Assembly (NCBI RefSeq): GCF_004309355.1
Contig: NZ_BJCC01000012.1
Coordinates: 1 to 64,000 of the forward strand
Reading direction: 5' to 3'
DNA length: 64,000 bases
From: Enterococcus florum
Lineage (GTDB): Bacteria > Bacillota > Bacilli > Lactobacillales > Enterococcaceae
Position 1 is the first letter of the stretch; every line of letters starts with the position of its first letter. The notes beneath the pieces are model-generated. The model was not told the origin of the DNA. It saw only the letters and a program-made list of their open reading frames with translations, and did not search any database. Positions 1 through 8,858 of this stretch are shown piece after piece. The position numbers and the translations under genes were made by a program.

Positions 1-213
1 CAGCTTCAATTCTTTCGAATACTTTTTATTCTTATTCGTGGCAATCAGACCAGTGGGCCCTTCATTTTCATATAAAGCACACCACCTTCTGACTGTGTTC
101 ACGTTAACTTGGGCTTCTTTAGCTGCACTAGTTAAACTGATTTCCTGTCTAAGATAACTCTCAACAATCTTTATGCGCTCTTCTGCACTGAGCTTCATCC
201 TTCTTTTTCCCAT
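1..213 (-). CDS. IS3-family transposase OrfA, N-terminal part (partial)
   Basis: This 71-codon open frame starts at ATG (213) and runs off the left edge. It begins MGKRRMKLSAEERIKIVESY and continues with a helix-turn-helix (LTSAAKEAQVNVNTVRRW, about residues 27-44), then a basic stretch. This is the pattern of the HTH subunit (OrfA) of IS3/IS150-group transposases, which binds the IS ends and is normally fused to the DDE subunit by ribosomal frameshifting. OrfB is not visible. It is the first gene of the element that cut the binding-protein gene on its right. The IS subgroup cannot be settled from this fragment. Confidence 0.75.
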   Translation of the reverse strand, partial: MGKRRMKLSAEERIKIVESYLRQEISLTSAAKEAQVNVNTVRRWCALYENEGPTGLIATNKNKKYSKELKL

Positions 214-219
214 AACAAA

Positions 220-265
220 TACCCCTATCTAGGATTTAATTATTTCCTTGTCCTAGATAGGGGTA
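220..265. repeat. 15-bp perfect inverted repeat at the IS end
   Basis: TACCCCTATCTAGGA (220-234) is repeated in inverse orientation at 251-265, with a 16-bp spacer. It lies between the presumed IS terminus and the transposase start codon. It could be a transposase-binding site or an RNA hairpin limiting read-through into the transposase. Confidence 0.7.
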
Positions 266-268
266 GCA

Positions 269-578
269 TAGCAAATTTGTAAAATGGCTGTTCTTAAATA
301 AAGATCCGAAAAATAGTATTGAATGGAATACGGAAGTGAAATTTTCTTATTCTCCTAGAAAATCGGTGATCAAGGAAGCTGAAGCAATTTATCAAAAAGG
401 TCTGCGTGCCGAGTTTACAAATGAGATCTACGGAACAGAACGTCCAGAACTTTCAATGGATCCTAAAGTTGCGGATATTATTGGAGATATGATCCAACAA
501 GCACTCTATAATACAACACCAGAAGAAGCAGCTAAAGAGGCTGACAGTAAACTAAAGGACTATTTCGAAAACGAGTAA
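269..578 (+). pseudogene. Sugar ABC transporter substrate-binding protein, C-terminal remnant
   Basis: The frame running from about 270 to the stop at 578 matches, residue for residue in many places, the last 100 residues of the intact binding protein at 3547-4815. Shared motifs include KFSYSPRKSV, IYGTE-PEL and DIIGDMIQ-AL. The frame is open from the IS edge, and the nominal GTG at 336 is internal. The gene is therefore a binding protein truncated by the IS on its left; the N-terminal part should lie beyond the element. It sits directly upstream of the permease genes, the normal place for the cognate binding protein, so the intact paralogue downstream may now supply the operon. Confidence 0.8.
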
Positions 579-628
579 ATGATATAAGTTGGGGCTGATT
601 TTTCAGCCCCAATAGTAAGGAGGATCGT

Positions 629-1585
629 ATGTTAAAGATGGGCACAAAAGAAGAACAAAAAAGTTCGGCAACGATCAAAAAGAAGACGCTAAACAAGAAT
701 TTTGGTGAGGCAATAACTGCCTACTTAATGTTATTACCCGATATTATCGGCTTGGCTGTCTTCGTTTTTATTCCAATGCTATATGCAATCTATGTGAGTT
801 TTCATCAATGGAATGGTTTAACACCGATGGAGTTTATTGGGCTAGATAATTATAAACGCTTGTTAGGTGATAAAGATTTTCTGAATTCATTAAAAGTCAC
901 GTTCACCTATGCCATTATTTATATTCCTAGTGTTTATTGTATTTCGTTAGGATTAGCACTGGTGACTACCAGCCTTAAAGGAAAATTAGAGGTTTTTGCT
1001 CGAATGGCCTACTTTATTCCATATTCTATTTCAACAGTTGTTGCTGCTTTAGTTTGGACATTTATGTACTCGCCTAAAAGAGGGTATTTCAATGAGATAT
1101 TAAAACTATTTGGAATTCCGAATCAGAGTTTTTTAGCAGATAAAAACCAAGCTTTATTGAGTGTTGTAGCCGTCAGTGTTTGGTTGATCGTCGGATACAA
1201 TATGGTGATTTTTATATCTGCTTTGAAAGATGTTCCAAAAACTTATTATGAAGCAGCCGAAATGGATGGTGCAAATGCAATCCAAAAATTCTTTAATGTG
1301 ACCTTACCGCAAATAAAAAATACGACTGTTTTTATTCTGATCGTAACGACAATCGGTTCTTTCCAAGTGTTTGATCAGATCAAAATTATGACAAATGGTG
1401 GCCCAGCGAAAGCAACGGAGGTTACGGTTTTCAGAATTTACGATCAAGCATTTACGATGTATGACTTTGGCTACTCCTCAACAATGGCTGTCGCACTATT
1501 TATGTTGATCATGGGTCTATCATATTTTCAATTTAGATCAATGGGAGCTACGGAACCAAAAGCGAAACGAGGGAAGAAAGCATGA
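629..1585 (+). CDS. Carbohydrate ABC transporter permease (MalF/UgpA type)
   Basis: A 318-residue integral membrane protein with about six hydrophobic segments. The binding-protein-dependent permease EAA loop (YYEAAEMDGANAIQKFFNVTLP, about residues 207-228) docks on the ATPase. The N-terminus is a charged cytoplasmic tail, followed by LMLLPDIIGLAVFVFIPMLY, typical of MalF/LacF-type CUT1 permeases. AAGGAGG lies just before the ATG. The stop overlaps the start of the second permease by four bases (ATGA), showing translational coupling. The substrate is not determined by this sequence; the GH172 gene downstream points to a fructo- or arabinofuranoside-type oligosaccharide. Confidence 0.9.
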   Translation: MLKMGTKEEQKSSATIKKKTLNKNFGEAITAYLMLLPDIIGLAVFVFIPMLYAIYVSFHQWNGLTPMEFIGLDNYKRLLGDKDFLNSLKVTFTYAIIYIPSVYCISLGLALVTTSLKGKLEVFARMAYFIPYSISTVVAALVWTFMYSPKRGYFNEILKLFGIPNQSFLADKNQALLSVVAVSVWLIVGYNMVIFISALKDVPKTYYEAAEMDGANAIQKFFNVTLPQIKNTTVFILIVTTIGSFQVFDQIKIMTNGGPAKATEVTVFRIYDQAFTMYDFGYSSTMAVALFMLIMGLSYFQFRSMGATEPKAKRGKKA

Positions 1586-2406
1586 AGAGAAGCAGAAAAA
1601 AACAATGGATCATCAATATCTGTGCAGTAGCGTTGGCTTTGTTATTTCTATTTCCAATCTACGTAATGGTTCTAAGTTCATTCAAACCGAATAACGAAAT
1701 CTTTAATATGTCGCTGATTCCTGATTTTAGTACGCTTACCTTAGACAATTTTCGGCAGGTAATGGCGAATGGATCTTTCTTTCAAAGCATGCTGAATTCC
1801 TTCATCATTGCGGCAACGATCACTATTGCTGCACTGTTATTCCATTCGATGGCAGGCTTTGCCTTGGCTAAGCTAAAATTCCCTGGAAAACGGTTCGTCT
1901 TTGGTTGGTTCATGAGCACTATGATGATTCCTTTTGCAGTAATCATGATCCCGCTCTTTTCGATTGTTAAAGGAATGGGCTTGTTAAATACACTTTGGGC
2001 GGTAATTCTGCCATTACTTCCGAATGCGTACGGAATCTTTTTATACCGGCAATTTTTCATGGATATACCGGATTCATTACTGGAAGCAGCAAGGATCGAT
2101 GGATTATCAAATTTTCAGATTTTCTGGAAAATCTATCGTCCATTATCAACACCGATCACGATCACATTAGGAATAACCTTTTTTGTCACCAACTGGAATA
2201 CCTACTTGTGGCCTTTGATCGTTACTCAACGGCAAGATCTGTGGGTCGTTCAAGTGGCCATGGCAAACTTTAAGCAAGAACATACAACCGCTTGGAATCT
2301 GATATTGGCTGGAGCAGTGATTGCTGCACTACCAACGGTCATTTTATTTTTCTTATTCCAAAATTATATTAAGGACGGTATTAAAACTGCCGGCATGAAA
2401 GAGTAG
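1582..2406 (+). CDS. Carbohydrate ABC transporter permease (MalG type)
   Basis: A 274-residue membrane protein of the MalG/CUT1 class. It has a first transmembrane segment near residues 8-30, about six segments in all, and the EAA loop LLEAARIDGLSNFQIFWKIYRPL at about residues 162-184. It ends with the usual short tail containing KDGIKTAGMKE, close to the QKGMTGGAVKG-type ending of MalG proteins. Its start overlaps the stop of the preceding permease, and the two should form the heterodimeric channel. The ATPase partner is encoded at 6054-7166. Confidence 0.9.
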   Translation: MKRSRKKQWIINICAVALALLFLFPIYVMVLSSFKPNNEIFNMSLIPDFSTLTLDNFRQVMANGSFFQSMLNSFIIAATITIAALLFHSMAGFALAKLKFPGKRFVFGWFMSTMMIPFAVIMIPLFSIVKGMGLLNTLWAVILPLLPNAYGIFLYRQFFMDIPDSLLEAARIDGLSNFQIFWKIYRPLSTPITITLGITFFVTNWNTYLWPLIVTQRQDLWVVQVAMANFKQEHTTAWNLILAGAVIAALPTVILFFLFQNYIKDGIKTAGMKE

Positions 2407-2419
2407 AGGAGAATAGTAT

Positions 2420-3517
2420 ATGTTAGGAAGTTCGTTAAGAGACATCTGCAAAGAAAGAACAGGCAAACGAAAAAGAGCATCTAGTTATGACGTTACAGGA
2501 GGAAATCGTGATTTCTTAAAGATCTATTCAGGTGATAGGAAAACAATTGCGACGATTAATGGATCTGGCTGTGTTACGCACATTTGGATGACTATGGCAC
2601 CACTAGAAGACGGTGCGATGGAAGACTATTTGTATCGCAAAGTGATCATTCGTATGTTTTGGGACAATGAAGAAAAGCCTAGTGTAGAAGTTCCTATCGG
2701 AGATTTTTTTGGGATGGGACACGGGATAACTAAAAATTATTCGTCAGCACCCTTCCAAATGGGACCGGAGAGTGGCCAAGCATTGAATTGTGTTCTGCCG
2801 ATGCCTTTTGCCGAAGGCGCACGATTTGAAATAGAATCACAGGCAACAAATCCAATCAAATTTTATTACTACATCGATCATGAATTGTATGAAGAATCTC
2901 CAGATACTTCTCTGCGTTTTCATGCGACTTGGCATCGAGAATTGACTCAAGGAATCAATAGTGATGATGTATCGAATGCATTCTTTGAGTTTGGTGGGAA
3001 AAATACGGATGGAAAAAATAATTATGTTTTATTAGAAGCTGAAGGAAAAGGACATTACATCGGCTGTAATTTGAATATCCATAATTTACGTTACACCAAT
3101 GAGTGGAATTGGTATGGCGAAGGTGACGATATGATCTTTATCGACGGTGCTGAATGGCCTCCAACCATACACGGTACTGGAATGGAAGATTATTTTAATA
3201 CTGCTTGGTGTCCAACAGAAGAATATCAAAGTCCTTATTTTGGTTTGCTTCTTGGAGGAGATCCAAATTGGGCAGGAAAAATCTCAACTTATCGCTATCA
3301 CATTGAAGATCCGATCATGTTTGATGAATCCATCAAAGTTACGATTGAACATGGACATAACAATCATCGTAGTGATGACTATAGTAGTACAGCATATTGG
3401 TACCAGACAGAACCGCATAAAGAATTTCAACCGCTAATAAGTATGAAAGAACGTTTACCGTTGCCTGATATAAAAGCTGCTACAGCAGAGGAAACCGAAG
3501 AGTTTTTCAATTATTAA
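2420..3517 (+). CDS. GH172 / DUF2961 family protein
   Basis: A 365-residue protein without signal peptide, so cytoplasmic. It matches the DUF2961 family, now glycoside hydrolase family 172: the early SSYDVTGGNRDF, GSGCVTHIWMT, and the paired VPIGDFFGMGHG and GTGMEDYFNTAW motifs, whose acidic residues are typical of the family. Characterised GH172 members act on alpha-D-fructofuranosides (difructose dianhydride I) or D-arabinofuranosides (D-arabinan). Here it sits 13 bp after the permeases and 29 bp before the binding lipoprotein. The simplest inference is that it cleaves the oligosaccharide imported by this ABC system. Enterococcal substrates for this family are not something I can name. Confidence 0.85.
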   Translation: MLGSSLRDICKERTGKRKRASSYDVTGGNRDFLKIYSGDRKTIATINGSGCVTHIWMTMAPLEDGAMEDYLYRKVIIRMFWDNEEKPSVEVPIGDFFGMGHGITKNYSSAPFQMGPESGQALNCVLPMPFAEGARFEIESQATNPIKFYYYIDHELYEESPDTSLRFHATWHRELTQGINSDDVSNAFFEFGGKNTDGKNNYVLLEAEGKGHYIGCNLNIHNLRYTNEWNWYGEGDDMIFIDGAEWPPTIHGTGMEDYFNTAWCPTEEYQSPYFGLLLGGDPNWAGKISTYRYHIEDPIMFDESIKVTIEHGHNNHRSDDYSSTAYWYQTEPHKEFQPLISMKERLPLPDIKAATAEETEEFFNY

Positions 3518-3546
3518 GCCTGTATAAAAGATAAGGAGCTCATTGA

Positions 3547-4815
3547 ATGAAGAAATTATTGTTAGGTTGTTTAATTTTTATCGGATTGTCTGGTCTTGGT
3601 GGTTGTGGAAAAAATAATAAAGTCGCAGAAAGTGATGAAAAAATAAAATTAGAGTTTTGGAATTTTTGGTCAAAGGATGGTGGTGAAGACAAGTTCTTCA
3701 AAGCGCGTATCAAAGATTTTGAAAAGAAAAATCCGAATGTAAAAATTACACAAAGCAATATCCCTGTAGACGATTACATGGGCACTAAATTAGCGACCGC
3801 TTTTACTTCGGGAACAGGTCCAGATATTTTTGTCGCTAGTCCTGGAACGATCGGTAATTTTATTAACGCAGGAATCCCTTATCCAATGGAAGATTATTTT
3901 TCTGATGAAGTAAGAAAGGATTACTCTAAGGCATCACTTGAAGCAGTAACAGATAAAGACGGACATATTCTTGCAGTGCCGACTGAACAAGACTTGGTAG
4001 CACTGTTCTATGATAAAGATCTATTAGCCGAAAAAAATATTACGCCACCTGAAACTTGGAATGAGATGGTCGATGCGGCTAAACAGTTAACCACCGATAA
4101 ACGTGCTGGTATTACCTTTGAAGTCACTAAAGGAGCTTTTCAGAATTTCTTGCTGATGCCATTTCTTTGGCAACAAAATTCGAATTTTATTGTTGACGGC
4201 AAAGCAAATTTGGATTCTCCTGAAGTAATCAAAGTATTAAAATTATGGAAAACAATGATCGATAATGGTAGTGCGAACCTCAAACCTTCAAGAGGAGCAG
4301 GAGATGTAGGGATTCTAGGAGATGATGAAACAGCTCTGTGGATTGGTGGTACAGTAGGTATCCGAGCTTTGAATGATGAGTTTAAGGATCGGAATATTGG
4401 TGTAGTGCCACTTCCAAAACCAGATAAAAGTGCAAAAGACGTTACTGTTGCTGGTGGCTGGAGTTTTGTTGTCAATTCAAAAAGCGAGCATCCAAAAGAA
4501 GCAGCCAAATTTGTTCAATCAATGTTCTTGGATAAAGACGGCAAGAATAGCACCAAATGGAATACGGAAGCTAAGTTCTCTTACTCACCAAGAAAAAGTG
4601 TAGTTGAAGGAGCACCAAAAGCTTACCAACAAAATTTAGCAAAGGAAGTTACCGATCAGATTTACGGAACAGAAGTCCCTGAACTGACTATGTCTCCTGA
4701 AGAGAGTGATATCATTGGAGACATGATACAAAATGCTCTGTTTTCAACGACGCCTGAAAAAGCTGCAACGGATGCCCAGAAAAAAATGGAGATTCTACTG
4801 CAATCTGAAAAATAG
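3547..4815 (+). CDS. Sugar ABC transporter substrate-binding lipoprotein
   Basis: A 422-residue CUT1 solute-binding protein. The N-terminus is a lipoprotein signal (MKKLLLGCLIF...), with lipobox LGGC and the anchoring cysteine at residue 20. The mature part starts with a charged linker, then KLEFWNFWSKDGG, typical of extracytoplasmic family-1 binding proteins. It carries the same C-terminus as the remnant at 269-578, so the locus held two paralogous binding proteins, one now broken. GGAGC precedes the ATG. It is likely to be the working receptor of the transporter, anchored on the outer face of the membrane. Confidence 0.9.
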   Translation: MKKLLLGCLIFIGLSGLGGCGKNNKVAESDEKIKLEFWNFWSKDGGEDKFFKARIKDFEKKNPNVKITQSNIPVDDYMGTKLATAFTSGTGPDIFVASPGTIGNFINAGIPYPMEDYFSDEVRKDYSKASLEAVTDKDGHILAVPTEQDLVALFYDKDLLAEKNITPPETWNEMVDAAKQLTTDKRAGITFEVTKGAFQNFLLMPFLWQQNSNFIVDGKANLDSPEVIKVLKLWKTMIDNGSANLKPSRGAGDVGILGDDETALWIGGTVGIRALNDEFKDRNIGVVPLPKPDKSAKDVTVAGGWSFVVNSKSEHPKEAAKFVQSMFLDKDGKNSTKWNTEAKFSYSPRKSVVEGAPKAYQQNLAKEVTDQIYGTEVPELTMSPEESDIIGDMIQNALFSTTPEKAATDAQKKMEILLQSEK

Positions 4816-4937
4816 CGAGTAATCTGAGATAATTGGTGTGAATAATATAGTAAGCACTGAAGGATATTTATTTCTATAATTTAAAATGTTAAGATTATCG
4901 AGAAAAAGAATCGTGATTACGAAAAGAAGGAAAGAAT

Positions 4938-5957
4938 ATGCCTAAAGAGGAAATGAACTTAAAAAGAGTAACTATTAAGGACGTAGCAAAACATGCTAAC
5001 GTTTCTACAGCAACGGTTTCAAGAGTAGTGAATGGGATTGGAACAGTGACTGACGACAACAGAAAAAAAGTTCAAGAGTCTATTAAAGAATTAAATTATT
5101 TTTCAAATACGCTTGCTTCAAATTTGAAGAAAAATAGTAGCAATGTTGTTGGAATAGTTATCCCCACATTTACTAATGAATTCTTTATGCAAGTAATCAA
5201 AGGGATAGAAGATCATTTCAGACATTCTGAATACGTCTTTTATATCGCGAGTTCAGATGACAAGCCGGAAAAAGAACGAGCAATTCTTAAAAAATTACTA
5301 GAAAGTAACGCAGAAGCAGTTGTGTTATCTACGATCGGCGGAAATGATCAATTCATCGAGGAATTAAGACAGCTTAACATGTATATTATCAGCGTGGATA
5401 GGTATATCGAGAATAAGGATCCGATGGATTATATTTGTGAAAACAATCAAGAATCTGCGTATCAATTGACAAAAGAGTTTCTTAAAGAGAAGCCTTCTAA
5501 TGAAATTGTTGTGCTAGGTGGTCATGAAGAGCTTTCAATCGGTCAAGAAAGGTTACTTGGAACAAAACAAGCACTCAAAGAAGAAGAAATCCTATTCCAT
5601 TACATTGACGGACAGTATAGCGAAGAAACGGCGAAGCAGGTTTTCCTGACGATTAGAGAGGATTTTCCATTAGGATGTGGAATTATTTCACTGAATAATA
5701 CGATGGTTGCAGGGTTAATCAGTGCTATGTACGAAGAATTATCCGAAGAAGAGATGAGTAAATATCCGATAGCCTCTTATGGAGAAATAGTTTTTCAATC
5801 AATATTCTCAAAAAATATTCCTATTCATATCCGTCAACGACCGTATGAGATTGGTAAAGCTGTCGCTGATCTTTTGGAAAAAAAGATTTCTGCGACAAAT
5901 TCCACCCCGCAAACATACGAAATAAAAAGCAGTTTGGAAAAAGCGACTCTTAAATAA
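4938..5957 (+). CDS. LacI-family transcriptional regulator
   Basis: A 339-residue LacI/GalR regulator. The DNA-binding head is at residues 9-30 (VTIKDVAKHANVSTATVSRV) with the following hinge helix (LNYFSNTLASNLKKN). It then has a periplasmic-binding-protein-like effector domain starting IVGIVIPTFTNEFFMQV-like. It lies between the binding lipoprotein and the ATPase of the sugar ABC operon, so it most likely controls that operon in response to the imported sugar. A hairpin (AGCGGTTAA / TTAGCCGCT, about 5969-5990) follows the gene but lacks a clear T-run. Confidence 0.9.
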   Translation: MPKEEMNLKRVTIKDVAKHANVSTATVSRVVNGIGTVTDDNRKKVQESIKELNYFSNTLASNLKKNSSNVVGIVIPTFTNEFFMQVIKGIEDHFRHSEYVFYIASSDDKPEKERAILKKLLESNAEAVVLSTIGGNDQFIEELRQLNMYIISVDRYIENKDPMDYICENNQESAYQLTKEFLKEKPSNEIVVLGGHEELSIGQERLLGTKQALKEEEILFHYIDGQYSEETAKQVFLTIREDFPLGCGIISLNNTMVAGLISAMYEELSEEEMSKYPIASYGEIVFQSIFSKNIPIHIRQRPYEIGKAVADLLEKKISATNSTPQTYEIKSSLEKATLK

Positions 5958-6053
5958 TAGCGTAATAGCGGTTAAGTATTTAGCCGCTTCATTTGAACAA
6001 CAATCGGAAAACGGTTTCTTTTTCTGATTACTAATGAAAGACGAGGGAGAGAC

Positions 6054-7166
6054 ATGGTCGAAGTAGCATTAAAAGGGATTCATAAAAAGTATGCAAATAA
6101 CGAGAATTACTCTGTTACTGATTTTAATTTGGATATTGCAGATCGAGAGTTTATCGTTTTTGTAGGACCGTCTGGATGCGGAAAATCGACAACCTTAAGG
6201 ATGGTTGCTGGATTAGAAGACATTTCAGAAGGGGAATTACAGATTGGTGGGCAGATCATGAATGATGTCGCGCCGAAAGATCGAGATATTGCGATGGTGT
6301 TCCAAAACTACGCATTGTATCCTCATATGACCGTTTTTGATAATATGGCATTTGGTTTAAAGTTAAGAAAATTTGAAAAAGAAGAAATAAAGCAAAGAGT
6401 TGAGAACGCTGCATCAATCTTAGGATTAACTGAATATCTTAATAGAAAACCAGCCGCGCTTTCTGGAGGACAGAGACAACGTGTTGCGTTGGGCCGAGCG
6501 ATCGTTAGAGATGCCCGAGTCTTTCTGATGGATGAGCCATTGTCCAACTTAGATGCAAAATTACGTGTAGCGATGCGTGCGGAAATTGCGAAATTACATC
6601 AACGTTTAAATACTACGACAATATATGTGACACATGATCAAACGGAAGCAATGACGATGGCTGACCGAATAGTTATTATGAAAGATGGATTTATTCAACA
6701 AATCGGCACGCCTCAAGAAGTCTACAATACACCGAGAAATGTATTCGTGGCAGGGTTTATCGGTTCTCCAGCGATGAATTTCTTTAATGTTGTATTAAAC
6801 AATGGCCGTATCACGAATAGCTACGGATTGAACCTTGCAGTACCTGAAGGGAAAAATAAGGTTTTGGTTGAGCAAGGATATGAAGAAAAAGAACTGATTT
6901 TTGGAATTCGTCCAGAAGATATTCATACAGAACAAATAGTTTTAGAGTCGACTCCTGATGCAACAGTTAGAGCTGAAGTTGTGGTCTCTGAACTATTAGG
7001 GGCTGAAACAATGCTCTACACCCGAATAGGTGATAATGAGTTCATTTCTAGAGTAGATGCTCGAGACTTTCATGAGCCGGGTAAATTTATTGATTTAGCC
7101 TTTAATATAAGTAAAGGGCATTTTTTTGACAGCGAAAGCCACGAAGTTGTCTCGTTTTTTAAATAA
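6054..7166 (+). CDS. Sugar ABC transporter ATP-binding protein (MsmK/UgpC/MalK type)
   Basis: A 370-residue MalK-type ATPase. Walker A GPSGCGKST lies near residue 38, the signature LSGGQRQRVALGRAI near 136-150, and Walker B VFLMDEPLSNLDA near 157-169, followed by the H-loop THDQ. The C-terminal 130 residues form the OB-fold regulatory domain (FGIRPEDIH). It should energise the two permeases upstream, and MsmK-type ATPases in streptococci serve several sugar importers, so this one may be shared. GGGAGAG precedes the ATG. A strong terminator follows. Confidence 0.92.
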   Translation: MVEVALKGIHKKYANNENYSVTDFNLDIADREFIVFVGPSGCGKSTTLRMVAGLEDISEGELQIGGQIMNDVAPKDRDIAMVFQNYALYPHMTVFDNMAFGLKLRKFEKEEIKQRVENAASILGLTEYLNRKPAALSGGQRQRVALGRAIVRDARVFLMDEPLSNLDAKLRVAMRAEIAKLHQRLNTTTIYVTHDQTEAMTMADRIVIMKDGFIQQIGTPQEVYNTPRNVFVAGFIGSPAMNFFNVVLNNGRITNSYGLNLAVPEGKNKVLVEQGYEEKELIFGIRPEDIHTEQIVLESTPDATVRAEVVVSELLGAETMLYTRIGDNEFISRVDARDFHEPGKFIDLAFNISKGHFFDSESHEVVSFFK

Positions 7167-7182
7167 TTCGAAATGATAGCTA

Positions 7183-7230
7183 AAGAAGCGGACTTTGTGG
7201 ATTACTCCATCAAGTCCGCTTCTTGTTTAT
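7183..7230 (+). terminator. Intrinsic terminator after the ABC operon
   Basis: A perfect 13-bp stem (AAGAAGCGGACTT, 7183-7195, paired with 7212-7224) is followed by a T-rich stretch. It closes the sugar ABC operon. Confidence 0.8.
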
Positions 7231-7837
7231 TCTGAAAACTTCAAACATAAAAGACTTGATAATAAGTAATCTAACTGGTGCTCTTTGAAAACATTCATTG
7301 CCAATTAATAAAGTTTAGCAATCGTTGCTTATCCAACTTGATAAATAACGAACGTTAGGTACGTTTTTATGTCTTTGAAAATGTTTAATTGAGAAAATTT
7401 TGGGAGAAAATTTTATAATTCATTTTTATAGAAAAGCAAACACTCCACCAAATTTAAAAAATAGCCTTTTTTGAAATTTAGCGGTTACTTTTTTCCTTAT
7501 TTTGATGTTTCAGTCGTTGTACAACATATCTCAGAGCATTATAAGGTAGCTGAATTAGTTGGAGTTCCACCTTAACGAGTTCAGCTTCATAGTGTTTTAT
7601 CAGTCAGTCTCATGGCTTCTTTTAGATATCCATGTTTGTGTATCGTGAAAAGGCTGATGCCGTGAGAATTCATAATTATGAATTTAGCCCAAAGAATGAA
7701 AAAATCACTGTTACTATCCGGTTTTATTTACTATGAATAAAAAATGTATTAAAAACAGAAACAGTCTAAATACTAACAGCCGAACAACCCTTCCATTATA
7801 TTGGGTGTCCGGCCTATTCTGCTGGATATAGCTGGAA
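7231..7837. other. Intergenic stretch without a clear gene
   Basis: About 600 AT-rich bases separate two operons that converge. A 34-codon open frame at 7632-7736 (MFVYREKADAVRIHNYEFSP...) has plausible codon use but no good ribosome site, and may be the remnant of a lost gene. Near 7779-7815 an imperfect hairpin (GCCGAACAACCC / GGGTGTCCGGC) could terminate the minus-strand DeoR gene. Nothing else is recognisable. Confidence 0.4.
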
Positions 7838-8605
7838 TTAGCTTTCCTGTGAAAACTCAAAATGAACAAGCTCCTGATACTTTTCGATTGTTTCTTGGTC
7901 TAATGAATGATTCGTGATGAAAGTGTCACCCTTTTGCAAAGTATAAAAATCAAACAACGCATTTTGTTTAAATTTAAATTTATCAGCAACTATATAGCGT
8001 TCCTGTGAATTATTGAGCGCTTTATTTTGCAATTCACCACCATCGATATTGAAGGTGGTCACTGAAAAATCATGCACACCATTAATACCGATGAATGCCT
8101 TAGTGAACTGCAATTTGGAGATCATATCAGAAGAAAGAGCACCACTAAAGGAATTTGAGCGTTTATCAAATTTGCCGCCGATTGAAATCACATCGTAATC
8201 ATTATCGCTATCAACTAACTTTTTAAAGACAGAGTAACTTGAAGTTACTATTTGAACATTGGGAACGGTAATATAATCAACGATTAGCTCGATCGTTGTT
8301 CCGGGACCTAAAAAAACAATGTCATTTGAAAGAATTTTTTTGGCTGCCAATTTTGCGACTTGTTTTTTTTCTGAAAGGTGGATCTCTTTGTTTTCGGTAT
8401 AGCTCATATGATTATTCGCAATAAAATCTACACTGGTGGCACCGCCATGAGTTCGAACCAACAAGCCTTCTTTATCCAAGTTATCCAAGTCTCTTCGAAC
8501 AGTCATCACCGATACATTCAATTCTTTTACCAGTTCAGTTACAGAAATGCTTCCTTTTTTATTGACAAGAGAAAGGATGAAATGCATTCTATCACTCTTT
8601 AGCAT
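7838..8605 (-). CDS. DeoR-family transcriptional regulator
   Basis: A 255-residue DeoR/GlpR repressor. The N-terminal winged HTH (ISVTELVKELNVSVMTVRRDL, about 19-39) is followed by the family hinge LVRTHGGA and a sugar-phosphate sensor domain with FLGPGTTIELI and IGINGVHDF. The sensor fold is an isomerase-like domain that binds phosphorylated sugars. It is divergent from the PTS-sulfatase operon, with 253 bp between starts, so it is the likely regulator of that operon. The inducer may be a tagatose or galactose phosphate. It is the only intact DeoR gene here; two relatives inside the operon are broken. Confidence 0.9.
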   Translation of the reverse strand: MLKSDRMHFILSLVNKKGSISVTELVKELNVSVMTVRRDLDNLDKEGLLVRTHGGATSVDFIANNHMSYTENKEIHLSEKKQVAKLAAKKILSNDIVFLGPGTTIELIVDYITVPNVQIVTSSYSVFKKLVDSDNDYDVISIGGKFDKRSNSFSGALSSDMISKLQFTKAFIGINGVHDFSVTTFNIDGGELQNKALNNSQERYIVADKFKFKQNALFDFYTLQKGDTFITNHSLDQETIEKYQELVHFEFSQES

Positions 8606-8754
8606 AGTGTTCCTCCTTATTCTTTTACTATTTATTCAATTCTCAAATCCTGAAATATTTGTTTGTTAAAAAGACTTAGAAGTCTAGTTCTCCTTCTATA
8701 GTTAATTTAACATGAAAAAAATGATCTAACAAGCTAAAAGCACAAAAAAGAACA

Positions 8755-8777
8755 TTTTGATTCAAAAAGAATCAAAA
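8755..8777. promoter_or_regulatory. Perfect inverted repeat upstream of the PTS-sulfatase promoter
   Basis: TTTTGATTC (8755-8763), spacer AAAAA, and GAATCAAAA (8769-8777) form a perfect 9-bp dyad ending 6 bp before the -35 box. Its position fits an operator or activator site. The protein that binds it is unknown; the adjacent DeoR regulator is the first candidate. Confidence 0.55.
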
Positions 8778-8782
8778 TAGTG

Positions 8783-8811
8783 TTGACAAGCAAAATATAA
8801 AGCGGTATCAT
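8783..8811 (+). promoter_or_regulatory. Promoter of the PTS-sulfatase operon
   Basis: A consensus -35 TTGACA (8783-8788) is separated by 17 bp from -10 TATCAT (8806-8811). It is the best sigma-A promoter seen in this part of the window and lies 47 bp before the first gene. Confidence 0.75.
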
Positions 8812-8822
8812 TTGCACAAAGC

Positions 8823-8856
8823 TAACAAAAGAGAACAAAAGGAACAGGAGGGAACA
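8823..8856 (+). promoter_or_regulatory. Phased AACA repeats between promoter and first gene
   Basis: Copies of (G/T)AACA start at 8823, 8833, 8842 and 8852, spaced 9-10 bp, about one helical turn. Two are GAACAAAA. The last copies flank the Shine-Dalgarno GGAGG. Phased short direct repeats are common as DeoR-family operators, so this is a candidate repressor site overlapping transcription start and ribosome site. Confidence 0.45.
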
Positions 8857-8858
8857 AA

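Larger units (their letters stand above)
1..268 (-). mobile_element. Partial IS3-family insertion sequence (5' end)
   Basis: The left edge of the window holds the start of an insertion sequence read on the minus strand. It contains a transposase OrfA start (stop not in window) preceded by a terminal region with a perfect 15-bp inverted repeat. On the minus strand the element appears to begin TGCTACCCC, at about position 268, fitting the TG...CA ends of IS3-family elements. Immediately to its right the reading frame of a sugar-binding protein resumes in mid-gene, so this IS interrupted that gene. The exact boundary is inferred to within a few bases. The other end and the target duplication lie outside the window. 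Confidence 0.7.

Noticed and set aside
1782-2060. Open frame antisense to the second permease
   Set aside because: It lies wholly within a firmly identified permease gene, has no ribosome site and reads as a shadow frame.
5990-6030. Catabolite-repression site before the ATPase gene (GGAAAACGGTTTCT)
   Set aside because: It departs from the consensus at the outer positions and may equally be one arm of a weak hairpin with TTTCTGATT.
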